A stretch of DNA of 64,000 bases from assembly GCA_947570625.1 (NCBI GenBank), contig CANOUP010000005.1:18128-82127 (forward strand), read 5' to 3'. The stretch comes from an uncultured Clostridia bacterium (GTDB lineage Bacteria; Bacillota; Clostridia; Christensenellales; Borkfalkiaceae). Shown piece by piece: positions 34,319 to 43,752 of this stretch (its first letter is position 1; every line of letters begins with the position of its first letter). The position numbers and the translations under genes were made by a program. Below the pieces are notes generated by a model. The model did not search any database. It was not told where the DNA came from and worked only from the letters and a program-made list of their open reading frames with translations.

Positions 34319-34657
34319 TTACTTTTTCTTTGAAGTAATACCATTATATACTTTCTTTACGAAAAATGCAACAAATACGTGAAAACTTTTTAAATAGAGA
34401 AAAGCGCCCAGCGCACAGCCCAGAAGCATATACAGCCTCAGCCCTTCGAAACCGAACATTACGGATATGAAAATGAAGCCTGCGCAGAATACCGCACAGT
34501 ACAGTATATCGCACGACGCGGTAAAAATTCTGTCTTTCAGCGTGTACGCCTGTTTGTGTATTCCGCATACCGCGCACCGCGCGATATACAAAACGTCGTA
34601 AAACAGTCCGCTTACTATACCGCAGCAGGCGCAGGTTATAAACACGAATATGCTCAT
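34319..34657 (-). CDS. yabQ: Spore cortex biosynthesis protein YabQ
   Basis: 112 residues with four membrane segments. The N-terminus contains GIVSGLFYDVLYIARC, the family signature. YabQ is required for spore cortex formation in Bacillus subtilis and localises to the outer forespore membrane. It starts within the stop codon of yabP (TAATG) and precedes divIC by 11 bases. Confidence 0.85.
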   Translation of the reverse strand: MSIFVFITCACCGIVSGLFYDVLYIARCAVCGIHKQAYTLKDRIFTASCDILYCAVFCAGFIFISVMFGFEGLRLYMLLGCALGAFLYLKSFHVFVAFFVKKVYNGITSKKK

Positions 34658-34911
34658 TACTTAAAGAGTCTGCCCTTTAAACCGAGCCCCCTGCCAGTAT
34701 AGCGCACCGACGTGATTTCGCCGTTTGCCGAGAACGAACCGCTCGATTTGGAAAATCCCGCTATCTTCATACCGTTGCCCGAAACAACTATCTTACCCGC
34801 GGGGTAGGACAGAATTATCTGTTTATCCGAAAACGCGTCCACGCTGTCTATGCCGGTTGCCGATAATTTTTTGCACTGCTCGATATTGAGCGTATGGGGT
34901 TGAACTTCCAT
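34657..34911 (-). CDS. yabP: Sporulation protein YabP
   Basis: 84 residues: the YabP fold begins HTLNIEQCKKLSATGI and continues with the SFSANGEITSVRYTG segment. YabP is made in the mother cell under SigE in Bacillus and takes part in spore morphogenesis with YabQ. Good GGAGG ribosome site. A terminator directly upstream separates it from the typA-SDR run. Confidence 0.85.
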   Translation of the reverse strand: MEVQPHTLNIEQCKKLSATGIDSVDAFSDKQIILSYPAGKIVVSGNGMKIAGFSKSSGSFSANGEITSVRYTGRGLGLKGRLFK

Positions 34912-34924
34912 AAAATCCTCCGAT

Positions 34925-34952
34925 AAAAAAAATACCGCCTTACGGTGGTATC
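34925..34952 (-). terminator. Terminator after the SDR gene
   Basis: Minus strand ATACC-A-CC-GTAA-GG-C-GGTAT followed by eight T, a short but T-rich terminator that ends just before the yabP ribosome site. Confidence 0.6.
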
Positions 34953-34989
34953 TTATGCCTGCAAAAATGCGATTATGACAACAGAAGCT

Positions 34990-35769
34990 TTACCTCAGTT
35001 TCATTATTTTATAGACTATGCGCCTGACCAGCGAACGGGGCGCAAACCGCGACATGAAAATGAGAAACCTATTGTTCCCGCCCTGAACGGCGACGGCCTT
35101 GCCCTTCTTCATTTTCTTATAGCCGAAACGCGCAACCTTTTCCGCCGAAGCGACTTTTAGGTTTTTGAAAAGCCCCGAATTGCTTAGGCTTGCCCTCTCC
35201 TCGAAACCGGTACGCACGGGACCGGGACAGAGCGCGGTGACGGTAACGCCCTTCTTTCTCAACTCGACGGAGAGCGCTTCTGAAAACGACAGAACGAAAG
35301 CTTTACTCGCGTAATACACCGACATCAGCGGACCCGGCTGGAAGGAAGCTATTGAAGCGACGTTTAAAATTTTTCCGCTTCCGTTATTCACCATCGCGGG
35401 CGCGAACATATAAGTAAGCCTCATAAGCGCGAGCACGTTGAGGTTTACCATTTCGCGCTGTTTTTCGTAATCGCACGAGGTAAATTCGCCGAAGTCGCCG
35501 AAACCCGCGTTGTTGATAAGCACGTCCACCGCTATTTCATTTTCCGACGCGAACGCGTAAACGCGGTCTGCGCCGTCGGGTTCGGACAAATCGCACGGAA
35601 AAACGCTTACGCGCACGCCGTACTTTTTTTCAAGAGCCTGTTTCATCTCTTCCAGCTTGTGCGCGTTGCGGGCGGTAAGCAGTAAACCGTTGCCGTCCTT
35701 TGCCGAAATTTCGGCAAACTCACGGCCCAGCCCGCCCGTCGCGCCTGTTATCAGAACGGTACTATTCAT
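34990..35769 (-). CDS. Short-chain dehydrogenase/reductase
   Basis: 259 residues of the classical SDR type: TGATGGLGRE at 8-17 binds NAD(P), NNAGFGD near 92, and the catalytic Tyr-x3-Lys in VYYASKAF with a Ser in NVASIASF ahead of it. An Arg in LTARNAHKLEE after strand 2 favours NADPH. The substrate is unknown; related proteins act on fatty acyl or sterol-like ketones. It overlaps the typA stop region by eight bases, so it is translated with typA. Confidence 0.85.
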   Translation of the reverse strand: MNSTVLITGATGGLGREFAEISAKDGNGLLLTARNAHKLEEMKQALEKKYGVRVSVFPCDLSEPDGADRVYAFASENEIAVDVLINNAGFGDFGEFTSCDYEKQREMVNLNVLALMRLTYMFAPAMVNNGSGKILNVASIASFQPGPLMSVYYASKAFVLSFSEALSVELRKKGVTVTALCPGPVRTGFEERASLSNSGLFKNLKVASAEKVARFGYKKMKKGKAVAVQGGNNRFLIFMSRFAPRSLVRRIVYKIMKLR

Positions 35770-37594
35770 TGCCCTTCTTCTCGCGGGCGCGCGCCTTGGC
35801 GCGAAGTTCGCTGTTGAGTATGCGTTTTCTTATGCGTATATTCTTGGGCGTGATTTCGAGAAGCTCGTCGTCGCCTAAAAATTCAAGACATTCTTCAAGG
35901 CTCATTTTCTTGGGCGTGATAAGCCTTAACGCTTCGTCGCTCGAACTCGAACGCGTATTTGTCAGATGCTTCGTCTTGCAAACGTTTACGTTCAAATCCT
36001 CGTTTTTGGGCGATTCGCCTATAACCATACCCTCGTAGACGGGAGTGCCCGCGCCGATAAACAGCGTGCCCCTTCCCTGAGCGTTGTAAAGCCCGTAAGT
36101 GACCGCTTCGCCCGTTTCGAACGCGACGAGCGAGCCCGTATCCCTGCGCGAAAATTCACCCTTGTACGGCTGGTATTCGAAGAATACGCTGTTCATTACG
36201 CCCTCGCCCTTGGTGGAAGTGAGAAATTTGGATTTATAGCCGAACAGCCCCCTTGCGGGAACAATGAATTCAAGACGGGTACGGCTTCCTACGGCGGTCA
36301 TATGCAGAAGCTCGCCCTTGCGGTTGCCCATACTCTGGAACACCGAGCCCGTAGCGTCCTCGGGCACATCGACCATAAGTTTTTCCATTGGCTCGCACCT
36401 TACGCCGTCTATTTCCTTATACATTACGCGGGGCGTGGAAACCTGAAATTCGTAGCCCTCCCTGCGCATATTCTCTATCAATATAGAAAGGTGCATTTCG
36501 CCCCTTCCGCACACGCGGTAACTGTCCGCCGAATCCGTTTCTTCAACCCTCAGCGACACGTCGCGCAAAAGTTCCTTGAACAGCCTGTCCCTTAAGTGGC
36601 GGGTGGTTACCCACTTTCCGTCCTTGCCCGCAAACGGCGAGTCGTTGACGGAGAAAGTCATTTCGACGGTGGGCTCGGTTATCTTTACGAACTTGTGCGC
36701 CTCTACGCAGTCGGGCGAACAGACCGTATCGCCTATATTTATCTTTTCAAGACCCGAGAAACAGACTATATCGCCCGCCTTGGCGCTTTCGCACGCGACG
36801 CGCTGTAAGCCCTCTATCTGGTAGAGGTTGACGAGCTTGCCGGCCGTTTTCAAGTGTATGTTGTTGTAGTTGGTAACTACTACGCCCTGACCCTGATTGA
36901 TTATTCCCCTCTCTATCCTGCCTACGCCTATCCTGCCGACATACTCGTTGTAGTCAATCGACGAAACCAAAAGCTGTGCGGGACCTTCCTCGTCCGCTTC
37001 CATGGGCTTTATGTGGTTGAGAATTGTTTCGAAAAGCGGGGTCAAATCTTTGCCCGGCACGTTCAAATCGAGCGTAGCCGTGCCGTCCCTGCCCGAACAC
37101 CAGACGACGGGGCTTAAAAGCTGGTCGTCGGAAGCGTCGAGTTCGAGAAGAAGTTCGAGTATTTCGTCCTGCACCTCAGCAAGCCTTGCGTCGGGACGGT
37201 CGATTTTATTCACGACTATAATCAGTCTGTGCCCCATTTCAAGCGCCTTCTGAACGACGAAACGCGTCTGGGGCATAGGTCCCTCCGCCGCGTCCACGAG
37301 TACGAGAACGCCGTTTACCATCATCATTACGCGCTCTACTTCGCCCGAGAAATCGGCGTGGCCCGGGGTATCCACAACGTTGATTTTTACCCCGCCGTAG
37401 TGCACCGACGTGTTTTTTGCGAGAATGGTTATTCCCCTTTCGCGTTCGAGGTCGCCCGAATCCATAACGCGGTCCTCTACCGACTGGTTATCGCGGAAAG
37501 TGTTGCTCTGTTTAAGCATTGCGTCGACAAGCGTCGTCTTGCCGTGGTCTACGTGCGCGATTATCGCCACGTTTCTCAAATCGTTTCTAATCAA
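35762..37594 (-). CDS. typA: Translational GTPase TypA/BipA
   Basis: 610 residues. The G1 motif [10 protein letters not shown] is near residue 14, the switch I region holds RGITILAKN, and the G3 motif reads [12 protein letters not shown]. The C-terminal half is EF-G-like with the TypA-specific end domain, and length is typical. TypA binds the ribosome and aids large-subunit assembly under stress or cold. Start codon is TTG at 37594, with GAGGCAG ten bases upstream. It lies in the chain gpsA-typA-SDR. Confidence 0.93.
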   Translation of the reverse strand: MIRNDLRNVAIIAHVDHGKTTLVDAMLKQSNTFRDNQSVEDRVMDSGDLERERGITILAKNTSVHYGGVKINVVDTPGHADFSGEVERVMMMVNGVLVLVDAAEGPMPQTRFVVQKALEMGHRLIIVVNKIDRPDARLAEVQDEILELLLELDASDDQLLSPVVWCSGRDGTATLDLNVPGKDLTPLFETILNHIKPMEADEEGPAQLLVSSIDYNEYVGRIGVGRIERGIINQGQGVVVTNYNNIHLKTAGKLVNLYQIEGLQRVACESAKAGDIVCFSGLEKINIGDTVCSPDCVEAHKFVKITEPTVEMTFSVNDSPFAGKDGKWVTTRHLRDRLFKELLRDVSLRVEETDSADSYRVCGRGEMHLSILIENMRREGYEFQVSTPRVMYKEIDGVRCEPMEKLMVDVPEDATGSVFQSMGNRKGELLHMTAVGSRTRLEFIVPARGLFGYKSKFLTSTKGEGVMNSVFFEYQPYKGEFSRRDTGSLVAFETGEAVTYGLYNAQGRGTLFIGAGTPVYEGMVIGESPKNEDLNVNVCKTKHLTNTRSSSSDEALRLITPKKMSLEECLEFLGDDELLEITPKNIRIRKRILNSELRAKARAREKKGNE

Positions 37595-37645
37595 ATTACT
37601 GCCTCGTTCAAATTAAATTTCGTCATTTTTCCCTGTTAAACTTTT

Positions 37646-38635
37646 TTAAAATTCGCTCTTCGTACTGCGCTCGAACAGCTTTAAAATTATATCCATGCAG
37701 TGCTTTGCCCCGCCCCCGCTTTCGAATACCTTCGACTCGAAGCAGACCTCGTACACCGCGTTCGTGATAGGCAGGTCAACGCCGTACCTGTCGCCCAGCT
37801 TTTTCATTGCCTTAGCCGTCATAACGCCCTCGGCAAGTTTTTCGAACCGCGAGCCGTGCGCCATCATTTCGCCGTACCTGCGGTTGTGCGAATACTCCGA
37901 AAACAGCGTCGTTTCGTAGTCGCCGAGGTGGGCAAGACCGTAAGCGGAATTGAACTTACCGCCCATAGCCTGTATAAGCCGTCCGACTTCGTTGGCGCCC
38001 CTCGACATAAGGGGACCCTTCAAACTGACGTATCCGCTTCCGTCGAGCACGCCCGCGGCGATGCCCATAACGTTTTTGGAGGCCGCGCCTATTTCCGTGC
38101 CTATCAAGTCGTTGCCGTAATAAAAGCGTATAAGATTGCTTTTAAAGCTGTCGGCAAGCCTGCGTTTGAGTTTTTCGTTTTCGCTGTCTATAACCATACA
38201 GTTGGGTATACCGCGAGTAAACGCCTGTATGTGCCCGGGCCCTACCCAAACGGCAACAGAGTCCGCAGAAATTCCGCTCTCTTTCATTACCTCGGAAAGG
38301 CGTTTGCCCGTGCTCTCCTCTATGCCCTTCATACATAGCACGAAGGGTTTGTCCGCAACGTCGTATGCGGTTACCCTTTGCATAAAACCGCGCAGACCCT
38401 GCGAAGATATGGATATTATAATCACGTCCGCGCTTTCGACGGCAGACTTTAAATCGCTTGTAAGCGTGATGTTGCTGTCGAGAGTAACGTACTCGTTTTT
38501 ACCCGTGTTTTTTAAAATTTCGTAAGAATAGTCGCCCTCGGGGCCCCATGAAACGACTTTGTTTTTCAGTATAACCGCCTGGTACCAGGCTATGAACGAA
38601 CCCCAGCGCCCGCACCCCAAAACCGAAATTTTCAT
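37646..38635 (-). CDS. gpsA: NAD(P)-dependent glycerol-3-phosphate dehydrogenase
   Basis: 329 residues. The Rossmann start MKISVLGCGRWGSF replaces the usual GAGxWG with GCGRWG. The family segments VWVGPGHIQAF near 128, ASKNVMGIAAGVLDG near 185 and RGANEVGRL near 220 are present, the Lys of ASKNV being catalytic. GpsA makes sn-glycerol-3-phosphate for phospholipids. In most GpsA proteins the middle motif reads SGPSHAEE; here it is VGPGHIQAF, a marked divergence, so activity should be considered likely rather than certain. It is located between recR and typA. Confidence 0.8.
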   Translation of the reverse strand: MKISVLGCGRWGSFIAWYQAVILKNKVVSWGPEGDYSYEILKNTGKNEYVTLDSNITLTSDLKSAVESADVIIISISSQGLRGFMQRVTAYDVADKPFVLCMKGIEESTGKRLSEVMKESGISADSVAVWVGPGHIQAFTRGIPNCMVIDSENEKLKRRLADSFKSNLIRFYYGNDLIGTEIGAASKNVMGIAAGVLDGSGYVSLKGPLMSRGANEVGRLIQAMGGKFNSAYGLAHLGDYETTLFSEYSHNRRYGEMMAHGSRFEKLAEGVMTAKAMKKLGDRYGVDLPITNAVYEVCFESKVFESGGGAKHCMDIILKLFERSTKSEF

Positions 38636-38648
38636 ATTTCCGCCTTAT

Positions 38649-39242
38649 TTAAATTATTTTCCTGTCGGACAGCGCGCGCGACAGCGTGACTTCGTCGGTA
38701 TATTCGAGTTCGCTTCCGATAGGTATGCCGTGCGCGAGCCTTGAAACCGTAACGCCGAGAGGTTTTAAAATTTTGGCTATATACATTGCCGTCGCTTCCC
38801 CCTCGACGTCGGGGTTGGTCGCCATTATTACTTCCTTGACCTCTCCCCCGCTTACACGGGCAAGCAACTCTTTAATGCGTATGTCGTTGGGTCCCACGCC
38901 GTCCATTGGACTGATGACCCCGTGCAGAACGTGATACACGCCCTTGAACTCGTGAAGTTTCTCCATTGCGACAACGTCCTTCGGTTCCTTGACGACGCAT
39001 ATTACGGAACCTTCACGGCGCTTGCATATATCGCAGACTTCATCTTCCGTAAAGTTCCCGCACACCCTGCAATACCTGACTTTGCGTTTGCAATCCAGAA
39101 TACTTTCGGCAAACCGCCGCGCTTCCCCTTCGGTCATACCTATAATTTTGTATGCGTAGCGCTGGGCGGTCTTTTTGCCGACGCCGGGGAGTTTTGAAAA
39201 TTCGTTTATAAGTTTGCCTATCGGCTCGATAAATACGTCCAT
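38649..39242 (-). CDS. recR: Recombination mediator RecR
   Basis: 197 residues, normal length. It has a helix-hairpin-helix N-terminus with [14 protein letters not shown], a four-Cys zinc finger ([16 protein letters not shown]) near 57-72, then a TOPRIM domain with [13 protein letters not shown]. RecR with RecO and RecF loads RecA at gaps. The usual neighbours dnaX and ybaB precede it here. Confidence 0.95.
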   Translation of the reverse strand: MDVFIEPIGKLINEFSKLPGVGKKTAQRYAYKIIGMTEGEARRFAESILDCKRKVRYCRVCGNFTEDEVCDICKRREGSVICVVKEPKDVVAMEKLHEFKGVYHVLHGVISPMDGVGPNDIRIKELLARVSGGEVKEVIMATNPDVEGEATAMYIAKILKPLGVTVSRLAHGIPIGSELEYTDEVTLSRALSDRKII

Positions 39243-39252
39243 AAATCCCGCG

Positions 39253-39618
39253 TCAGAACAGTCCGCCCGCTTTGGCGAAGGGTCCCATTTTCTCGTTATA
39301 AACTTCGTCGGCTTTCTTGTAGCCGTCGTTGATTGCCGCCATTATGAGGTCTTCGAGCATTTCTATGTCGTCCTCGTCGGTTATGTCGATTGTTTCGGAA
39401 AGCCTGCTTCCGAACTCGATGCCGTTGATTATCTTCTTTGCGTTCATATAGACGACGACGGTTTCGTCGCCCTCTTCGCCCCCGCCCGAAAGTCCGACTA
39501 TTTCGTAATCTTCGAGTTCCTTCTCGGTTTCCTGCATCTGTTCCTGCATTTTCTGGGCCTGCTTCATAAGGTTCTGCATATTTCCCATACCGCCCATTCC
39601 GCCTTTAAATCCTGCCAT
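39253..39618 (-). CDS. YbaB/EbfC-family nucleoid-associated protein
   Basis: 121 residues. A Gly/Met-rich N-terminus ([16 protein letters not shown]) leads into an amphipathic helix with [12 protein letters not shown] and a beta segment, matching YbaB/EbfC. The protein forms dimers that bind DNA. It is sandwiched between dnaX and recR, the conserved order. Confidence 0.9.
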   Translation of the reverse strand: MAGFKGGMGGMGNMQNLMKQAQKMQEQMQETEKELEDYEIVGLSGGGEEGDETVVVYMNAKKIINGIEFGSRLSETIDITDEDDIEMLEDLIMAAINDGYKKADEVYNEKMGPFAKAGGLF

Positions 39619-39628
39619 AAAAAACTCC

Positions 39629-41266
39629 TTAAATTATATCTATGTCCGTGCCTTCGAAATTTTTCTTCAATTGCGAAACGGCTTTTTCGTAATCGCTTAC
39701 TCCCTTTTTGACAAGGCGCGCTTCGTGAGCGTTTACCCCCAGCTCCGCGAGAACCGAAGCTATAAACGCATTGTTGTCAGGACGCGTAAGCCCCTTATAC
39801 ACAGCGTCGCTTTCGGTGGTTAAAATAAGTTTGTCGCCCTCGAAAAAGTTGCCCAAATCCATGCAAAGCGTAAACAGCACCGCGTTTCTGTGCGTCGTTC
39901 TAAGGCTTCTTATAAACTTGCCGAACACGCTCTGCCTGTCGCATCCGCCCGCAGGACCGGGCGCGGGAGCGAACATTTCCGCCTGCTTTGCTTCGGGCGC
40001 TTTAACAGCGGGTTTTTCCCCGCCCGCGAAGGGCGACTTTTCGTCGTCGGACTGCAATACCGCCTTCTTTTCGCGCTTTACAGGCTCTTCCCTTTGCGGA
40101 GCTTTAAACGCAACGCCGTTTTTCAGTTTCTCTTCGAGCGCGTTTATCTTGCCGATGAGCGCGTCGATATTGTAATCGGACTGCGGAAGCGAACATTTGA
40201 GCACCGCCGTTTCCAGCGTTATTTTGGCATTGAGCGAATACCTCGCGTCCGTTTCGGCTTTTGCGAGAATTTCGGTCACGCGCAGAATTTTGTGCCCGTC
40301 GGCAGGCGAAGCCGTCTGCCTGATGCGGTTGAAAGTTTCCGCGGGCAAATTTATTATCTCCTGCGCGTTCGCACACATTTTAACTATCGCACAGTTGTTT
40401 AAAAACACCAGCAAGTCCTTTATAAGAACGCCCACGCTCTTACCGGAGGACAGTATGCTTTCCGTCTCGGTCAGCGCCGAAGAAGCGTCCTCGTCCATAA
40501 TGCTCTGCACAATGCCCGCGACGGCTTCGAAATCCGCGCTTCCCAGCACCGTGCTTACGTCCTCGTAAGTCAGCTTGCCTGAGGAATAAGAAGCGCACAT
40601 ATCCGCGATTGAAAGACTGTCGCGCGCGCTTCCCGCGCCCGCCCTGGCTATCGCCGAAACGGCTTCGTCCTCGTATTTCTTGCCCGTCTTGTCAAGAACG
40701 GTCTTTACCAGCCCTTCCAAATCCTTCTGGGGAATAAGCTTGAAATCGAAACGCATACAGCGCGAAAGTATCGTCGCAGGGATTTTCTGCGGTTCGGTGG
40801 TGGCGAGTATGAACACCGCGTGCGCGGGCGGTTCTTCGAGAGTCTTTAAAACCGCGTTGAACGCCGAGGACGTGAGCATGTGCACCTCGTCTATAATGTA
40901 AACCTTGTATTTACCCGCAACGGGTGGATATTGCACCTTTTCCCTTAAATCGCGCATTTCGTCCACGCCGTTGTTGGACGCCGCGTCAATCTCAGAAATG
41001 TCGAGGTTGGCGCCGTCTGACAGCGATTTGCATACCGCGCACTTTCCGCAGGGCGAACCGTCTACGGGAGTTTCGCAGTTTATCGCCCGCGCGAAAATTT
41101 TGGCAAGGGTGGTTTTACCCGTGCCCCGCGGACCGCAGAACAGATACGCGTGTCCTATCTTGTCCGTTTCTATCTGGTTTTTCAAAGTGCGGACGATATG
41201 CTCCTGCCTGACGACCGTATCGAAAGACACGGGTCTGAACATTCTGTAAAACGCGAGGTACGCCAT
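39629..41266 (-). CDS. dnaX: DNA polymerase III subunit gamma/tau
   Basis: 545 residues. Walker A is GPRGTGKTTLAK near 45, a four-Cys zinc site lies in CETPVDGSPCGKCAVC, and DEVHML is Walker B. The arginine-finger region SRCMRFDFK follows. The C-terminal 200 residues carry a Lys/Glu/Pro-rich linker and a tau-type end. It drives the clamp loader of the replication fork. It starts directly after the stop of the SigH-like gene with no gap. Confidence 0.95.
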   Translation of the reverse strand: MAYLAFYRMFRPVSFDTVVRQEHIVRTLKNQIETDKIGHAYLFCGPRGTGKTTLAKIFARAINCETPVDGSPCGKCAVCKSLSDGANLDISEIDAASNNGVDEMRDLREKVQYPPVAGKYKVYIIDEVHMLTSSAFNAVLKTLEEPPAHAVFILATTEPQKIPATILSRCMRFDFKLIPQKDLEGLVKTVLDKTGKKYEDEAVSAIARAGAGSARDSLSIADMCASYSSGKLTYEDVSTVLGSADFEAVAGIVQSIMDEDASSALTETESILSSGKSVGVLIKDLLVFLNNCAIVKMCANAQEIINLPAETFNRIRQTASPADGHKILRVTEILAKAETDARYSLNAKITLETAVLKCSLPQSDYNIDALIGKINALEEKLKNGVAFKAPQREEPVKREKKAVLQSDDEKSPFAGGEKPAVKAPEAKQAEMFAPAPGPAGGCDRQSVFGKFIRSLRTTHRNAVLFTLCMDLGNFFEGDKLILTTESDAVYKGLTRPDNNAFIASVLAELGVNAHEARLVKKGVSDYEKAVSQLKKNFEGTDIDII

Positions 41267-41821
41267 TTATTCCTCCACAGAAATCAATTTCTGAATTTTA
41301 TGTTTTGCGCGGCATATAGCGTTATCCGCGCTCTTGAAACTCGTATCCAGCGCCGAGGCGATTTCCGTCAGCGTCAGACCGTCGATATACATTACTATTG
41401 CTTTAAATTCCAGCGCGGACAGGTTTTTGCTCATCTTCTGCAAAAGCTCGCGCTTGTCCTCGGAAAAAATAAGCGCGTCCTCGGGATTGCCCGAAGAATC
41501 ATGCTCCGCGCCCGTTTCGCCTATGGGCAGGAAATTGTTAAGCGCCGAGTGTTTTGCGCCCTGACTCTTTTTTACCGCGTCGACTATGCGGTTTTTTATG
41601 CACGCGTTGGCGAAGGCGGAAAAGTTACGTACTTTATTATAGCCGTTTACCGCGGAATACAACCCGCACATACCTTCCTGAACCAAATCTTCGGTATCGC
41701 CCCCGCTGAGAAAGAAACGGCGGGCTATTTTCAAAACGCGGGGCTTGTATCTCGTAAACAGCTCTTCCCACGCATTTTTATCGCCCTCACGGCACAGTGC
41801 GACAAGCTCTTCGTCCGTCAT
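41267..41821 (-). CDS. SigH-like sigma-70 family factor
   Basis: 184 residues. Region 2 holds DTEDLVQEGMCGLYSAVNGY (the -10 recognition helix) and FSAFANACIKNRIVDAVKK. Region 4 is the end helix-turn-helix LTLTEIASALDTSFKSADNAICRAKHKI, and a loop without region 3 lies between. Size and the neighbouring rlmB and mrnC match sigH (Spo0H), the sigma factor for entry into sporulation and competence. It is slightly shorter than typical SigH. Unusually it runs into dnaX with no spacing, so clamp-loader expression is coupled to it. Confidence 0.8.
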   Translation of the reverse strand: MTDEELVALCREGDKNAWEELFTRYKPRVLKIARRFFLSGGDTEDLVQEGMCGLYSAVNGYNKVRNFSAFANACIKNRIVDAVKKSQGAKHSALNNFLPIGETGAEHDSSGNPEDALIFSEDKRELLQKMSKNLSALEFKAIVMYIDGLTLTEIASALDTSFKSADNAICRAKHKIQKLISVEE

Positions 41822-42531
41822 AGACGTTTTCTCACCGCTTCGTACACGGCAATGCCCAGCGCGACGGAGGCGTTAAGCGAATTGACTTTGCCGTGAAGGG
41901 GTATCGACAGAGTGAAGTCGCACTTTTCGCGGGTAAGCCTTCTCACCCCGCTGTCCTCTCCGCCGACGACTATCGCGATATTGCCCGTCAGGTCGGCTTC
42001 GTAAATGGACGCGCCGTCCGCTTCCAGCGCGTAAAGCCAGTAACCCGACTTTTTAAGCTCGTCAATCGCGCGGTTCAGAGAGTTTACTTTCGCTACTTTC
42101 ATATGGTTTACCGCGCCCGCGGAAATGCGCGCGACCGCCTCGGTCACGCACGCCGAATTGTTGGCGGGAATAATCACGCCGTCTGCGCCCGCACACTCGG
42201 CGACCCTTATGATAGAGCCTAAGTTATGCACGTCCTCGACGCCGTCGCAGAGTATTATAAAGCCTCCGCTCTCTTTGCGCGAAGCGACTATGTCCTCGAT
42301 TGAACAGTACTTAAAATCCGTCGCGAACGCGATTACGCCCTGGTGCCTGCCCTCCGCGCTCTCTCTGTCAAGCACTTTCCTGTCCACAAACTGCACGCGT
42401 ATGTTTTTTTTGCGCGCTTCCGCGAATATGCTTTTAAGCGAACCCTGCGGATTTTTTTCGAGCAGTATTTTATCTACGTTTTTATCTGTTTTGAGTAATT
42501 CTATTACCGCGTTTCTGCCTTCGGTTTTCAT
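41818..42531 (-). CDS. rlmB: 23S rRNA 2'-O-methyltransferase RlmB-type
   Basis: 237 residues: an N-terminal substrate-binding domain (GRNAVIELLK) and a SpoU/TrmH SPOUT domain with motif 2 VVGGEDSGVRRL and motif 3 IPLHGKVNSLNASVALGI, in which the Asn and Ser bind the RNA and SAM knot. It methylates a guanosine ribose in 23S rRNA (G2251 in E. coli). It overlaps the sigma factor gene by four bases. Confidence 0.9.
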   Translation of the reverse strand: MKTEGRNAVIELLKTDKNVDKILLEKNPQGSLKSIFAEARKKNIRVQFVDRKVLDRESAEGRHQGVIAFATDFKYCSIEDIVASRKESGGFIILCDGVEDVHNLGSIIRVAECAGADGVIIPANNSACVTEAVARISAGAVNHMKVAKVNSLNRAIDELKKSGYWLYALEADGASIYEADLTGNIAIVVGGEDSGVRRLTREKCDFTLSIPLHGKVNSLNASVALGIAVYEAVRKRL

Positions 42532-42532
42532 A

Positions 42533-42922
42533 TCAGTCCTTATAGCTCAATAATCGGGAAATTCTTTCCAGCCTGCCCGTAAGATACAGATAGCCGAGCA
42601 CGGCTTCGAACCCCGTCGAGCGGTTGTATTCGGCAACGCTTGCGTTCTTGCTCTTGGTAGGTTTTTTTGCGTTGCGTCCCCGACGGAAAATATCCGCCTC
42701 TTCTTCCGTAAACAGGGGGATAATCTTTTCGAGAAGCCCGCTCTGACCGTGGGCGGAAACCTCGGACGAGGTAAGCTTTTGAAGGGTGCCCGTACCGAAA
42801 TCGGTGGAAAGCACAAGTTTTTCGCGCACGTAAAGCGAATAAACCGCGTCGCCTATAAAAGCGAGCGTTACGGGGCTTATATTGCGGGCTTTGCCGTCAG
42901 TTACCGTTCCGAAAAAGTTCAT
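42533..42922 (-). CDS. mrnC: Mini-ribonuclease III
   Basis: 129 residues. The RNase III catalytic domain alone, with LAFIGDAVYSLYVREKL near 21-37 (the Asp and Glu pair), then HGQSGLLEKIIPLF and a later AVLGYLYLTGR. It lacks a dsRNA-binding domain, as in MrnC, which trims 23S rRNA ends in Bacillota. First gene of the unit transcribed from the promoter at 42972-43000. Confidence 0.93.
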   Translation of the reverse strand: MNFFGTVTDGKARNISPVTLAFIGDAVYSLYVREKLVLSTDFGTGTLQKLTSSEVSAHGQSGLLEKIIPLFTEEEADIFRRGRNAKKPTKSKNASVAEYNRSTGFEAVLGYLYLTGRLERISRLLSYKD

Positions 42923-42971
42923 AATCGCCTGTTTGCCGTTAACCCGTTAAAAGGGAAAAATCAGTGACTTT

Positions 42972-43000
42972 ATTATACCACTTTGTCATAAAAAAATCAA
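42972..43000 (-). promoter_or_regulatory. Predicted promoter of the mrnC-rlmB-sigH-dnaX unit
   Basis: Minus strand TTGATT, 17-base spacer, TATAAT, about 50 bases upstream of mrnC. Confidence 0.65.
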
Positions 43001-43019
43001 ATGTAAAGTAGTATATAGC

Positions 43020-43703
43020 GTGAAATTGTTTATATGTAAAAAGAGTTTGCTTATACTTGTTGCCTTGATAGTTTTCGCCGGCGCGTCCGCGGGAATCTTT
43101 GCGGGAGTTGCGGGGGCTTGGGCGCACGCCGGCGAACGCACGATAGTCATTGACGCGGGACACGGCGGGGTCGACGCGGGCGTAAGGGGCAAGATTTCGG
43201 GCGAGAAAGAGAGCGATATTAACCTCAGCATAGCGAAGCACCTTAAAGGTTATCTTTCGGGCGCGGGGTTCAACGCGGTGATGACCCGCACGACGCAGGG
43301 CGGGCTTTACGGCACGAGCACAAAAGGCTTTAAAATGCGCGATATGAAAAAGCGCAAACAGGTCATAGAAGAAAGCTCTGCCGATATGGTAGTATCGATA
43401 CACCAGAACTTCTGCCCCCTCCCCTCGAAACGCGGGTCGCACGTGTTTTTCGATAAGACCAGCGAAGCGGGAAAACTGCTTGCCGACAGCATACAGCACA
43501 GCCTTAACGCCCTGAACGGCGCGGACGGCAACACTTCGCTTGCGGGCGACTACTATATGCTTAAATGCACGCAGAACCCTTCGGTAATAGTCGAGTGCGG
43601 GTTTTTATCCAATTCCGAGGACGAGCGCCTTCTGTGCACCGACGAATACCGCAAAAACGTTGCTTACGCAGTGTTCAGAGGAATAGTCGCTTATTACTCA
43701 TAA
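43020..43703 (+). CDS. cwlD: N-acetylmuramoyl-L-alanine amidase, CwlD-like
   Basis: 227 residues from a GTG start. A short hydrophobic signal segment (about 8-27) is followed by an Amidase_3 domain: VIDAGHGGVDAG (zinc His), a Glu in GEKESDINLSIAK, the second zinc His in VSIHQN, and the catalytic Glu in VIVECGFLSN. CwlD removes peptide from muramic acid in the spore cortex so that muramic lactam can form. The assignment to CwlD rather than another amidase rests on size and sporulation context. Divergent from mrnC. Confidence 0.8.
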   Translation: MKLFICKKSLLILVALIVFAGASAGIFAGVAGAWAHAGERTIVIDAGHGGVDAGVRGKISGEKESDINLSIAKHLKGYLSGAGFNAVMTRTTQGGLYGTSTKGFKMRDMKKRKQVIEESSADMVVSIHQNFCPLPSKRGSHVFFDKTSEAGKLLADSIQHSLNALNGADGNTSLAGDYYMLKCTQNPSVIVECGFLSNSEDERLLCTDEYRKNVAYAVFRGIVAYYS

Positions 43704-43710
43704 ATACCTG

Positions 43711-43746
43711 GCGCCCCGCGCTTCGTATAAACGATGCGCGGGGCGC
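43711..43746. terminator. Hairpin between cwlD and the membrane-protein gene
   Basis: GCGCCCCGCGC pairs with GCGCGGGGCGC around an inner TTCGT-ATAA-ACGA stem. It can serve both convergent genes. Confidence 0.75.
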
Positions 43747-43752
43747 TAAAAT

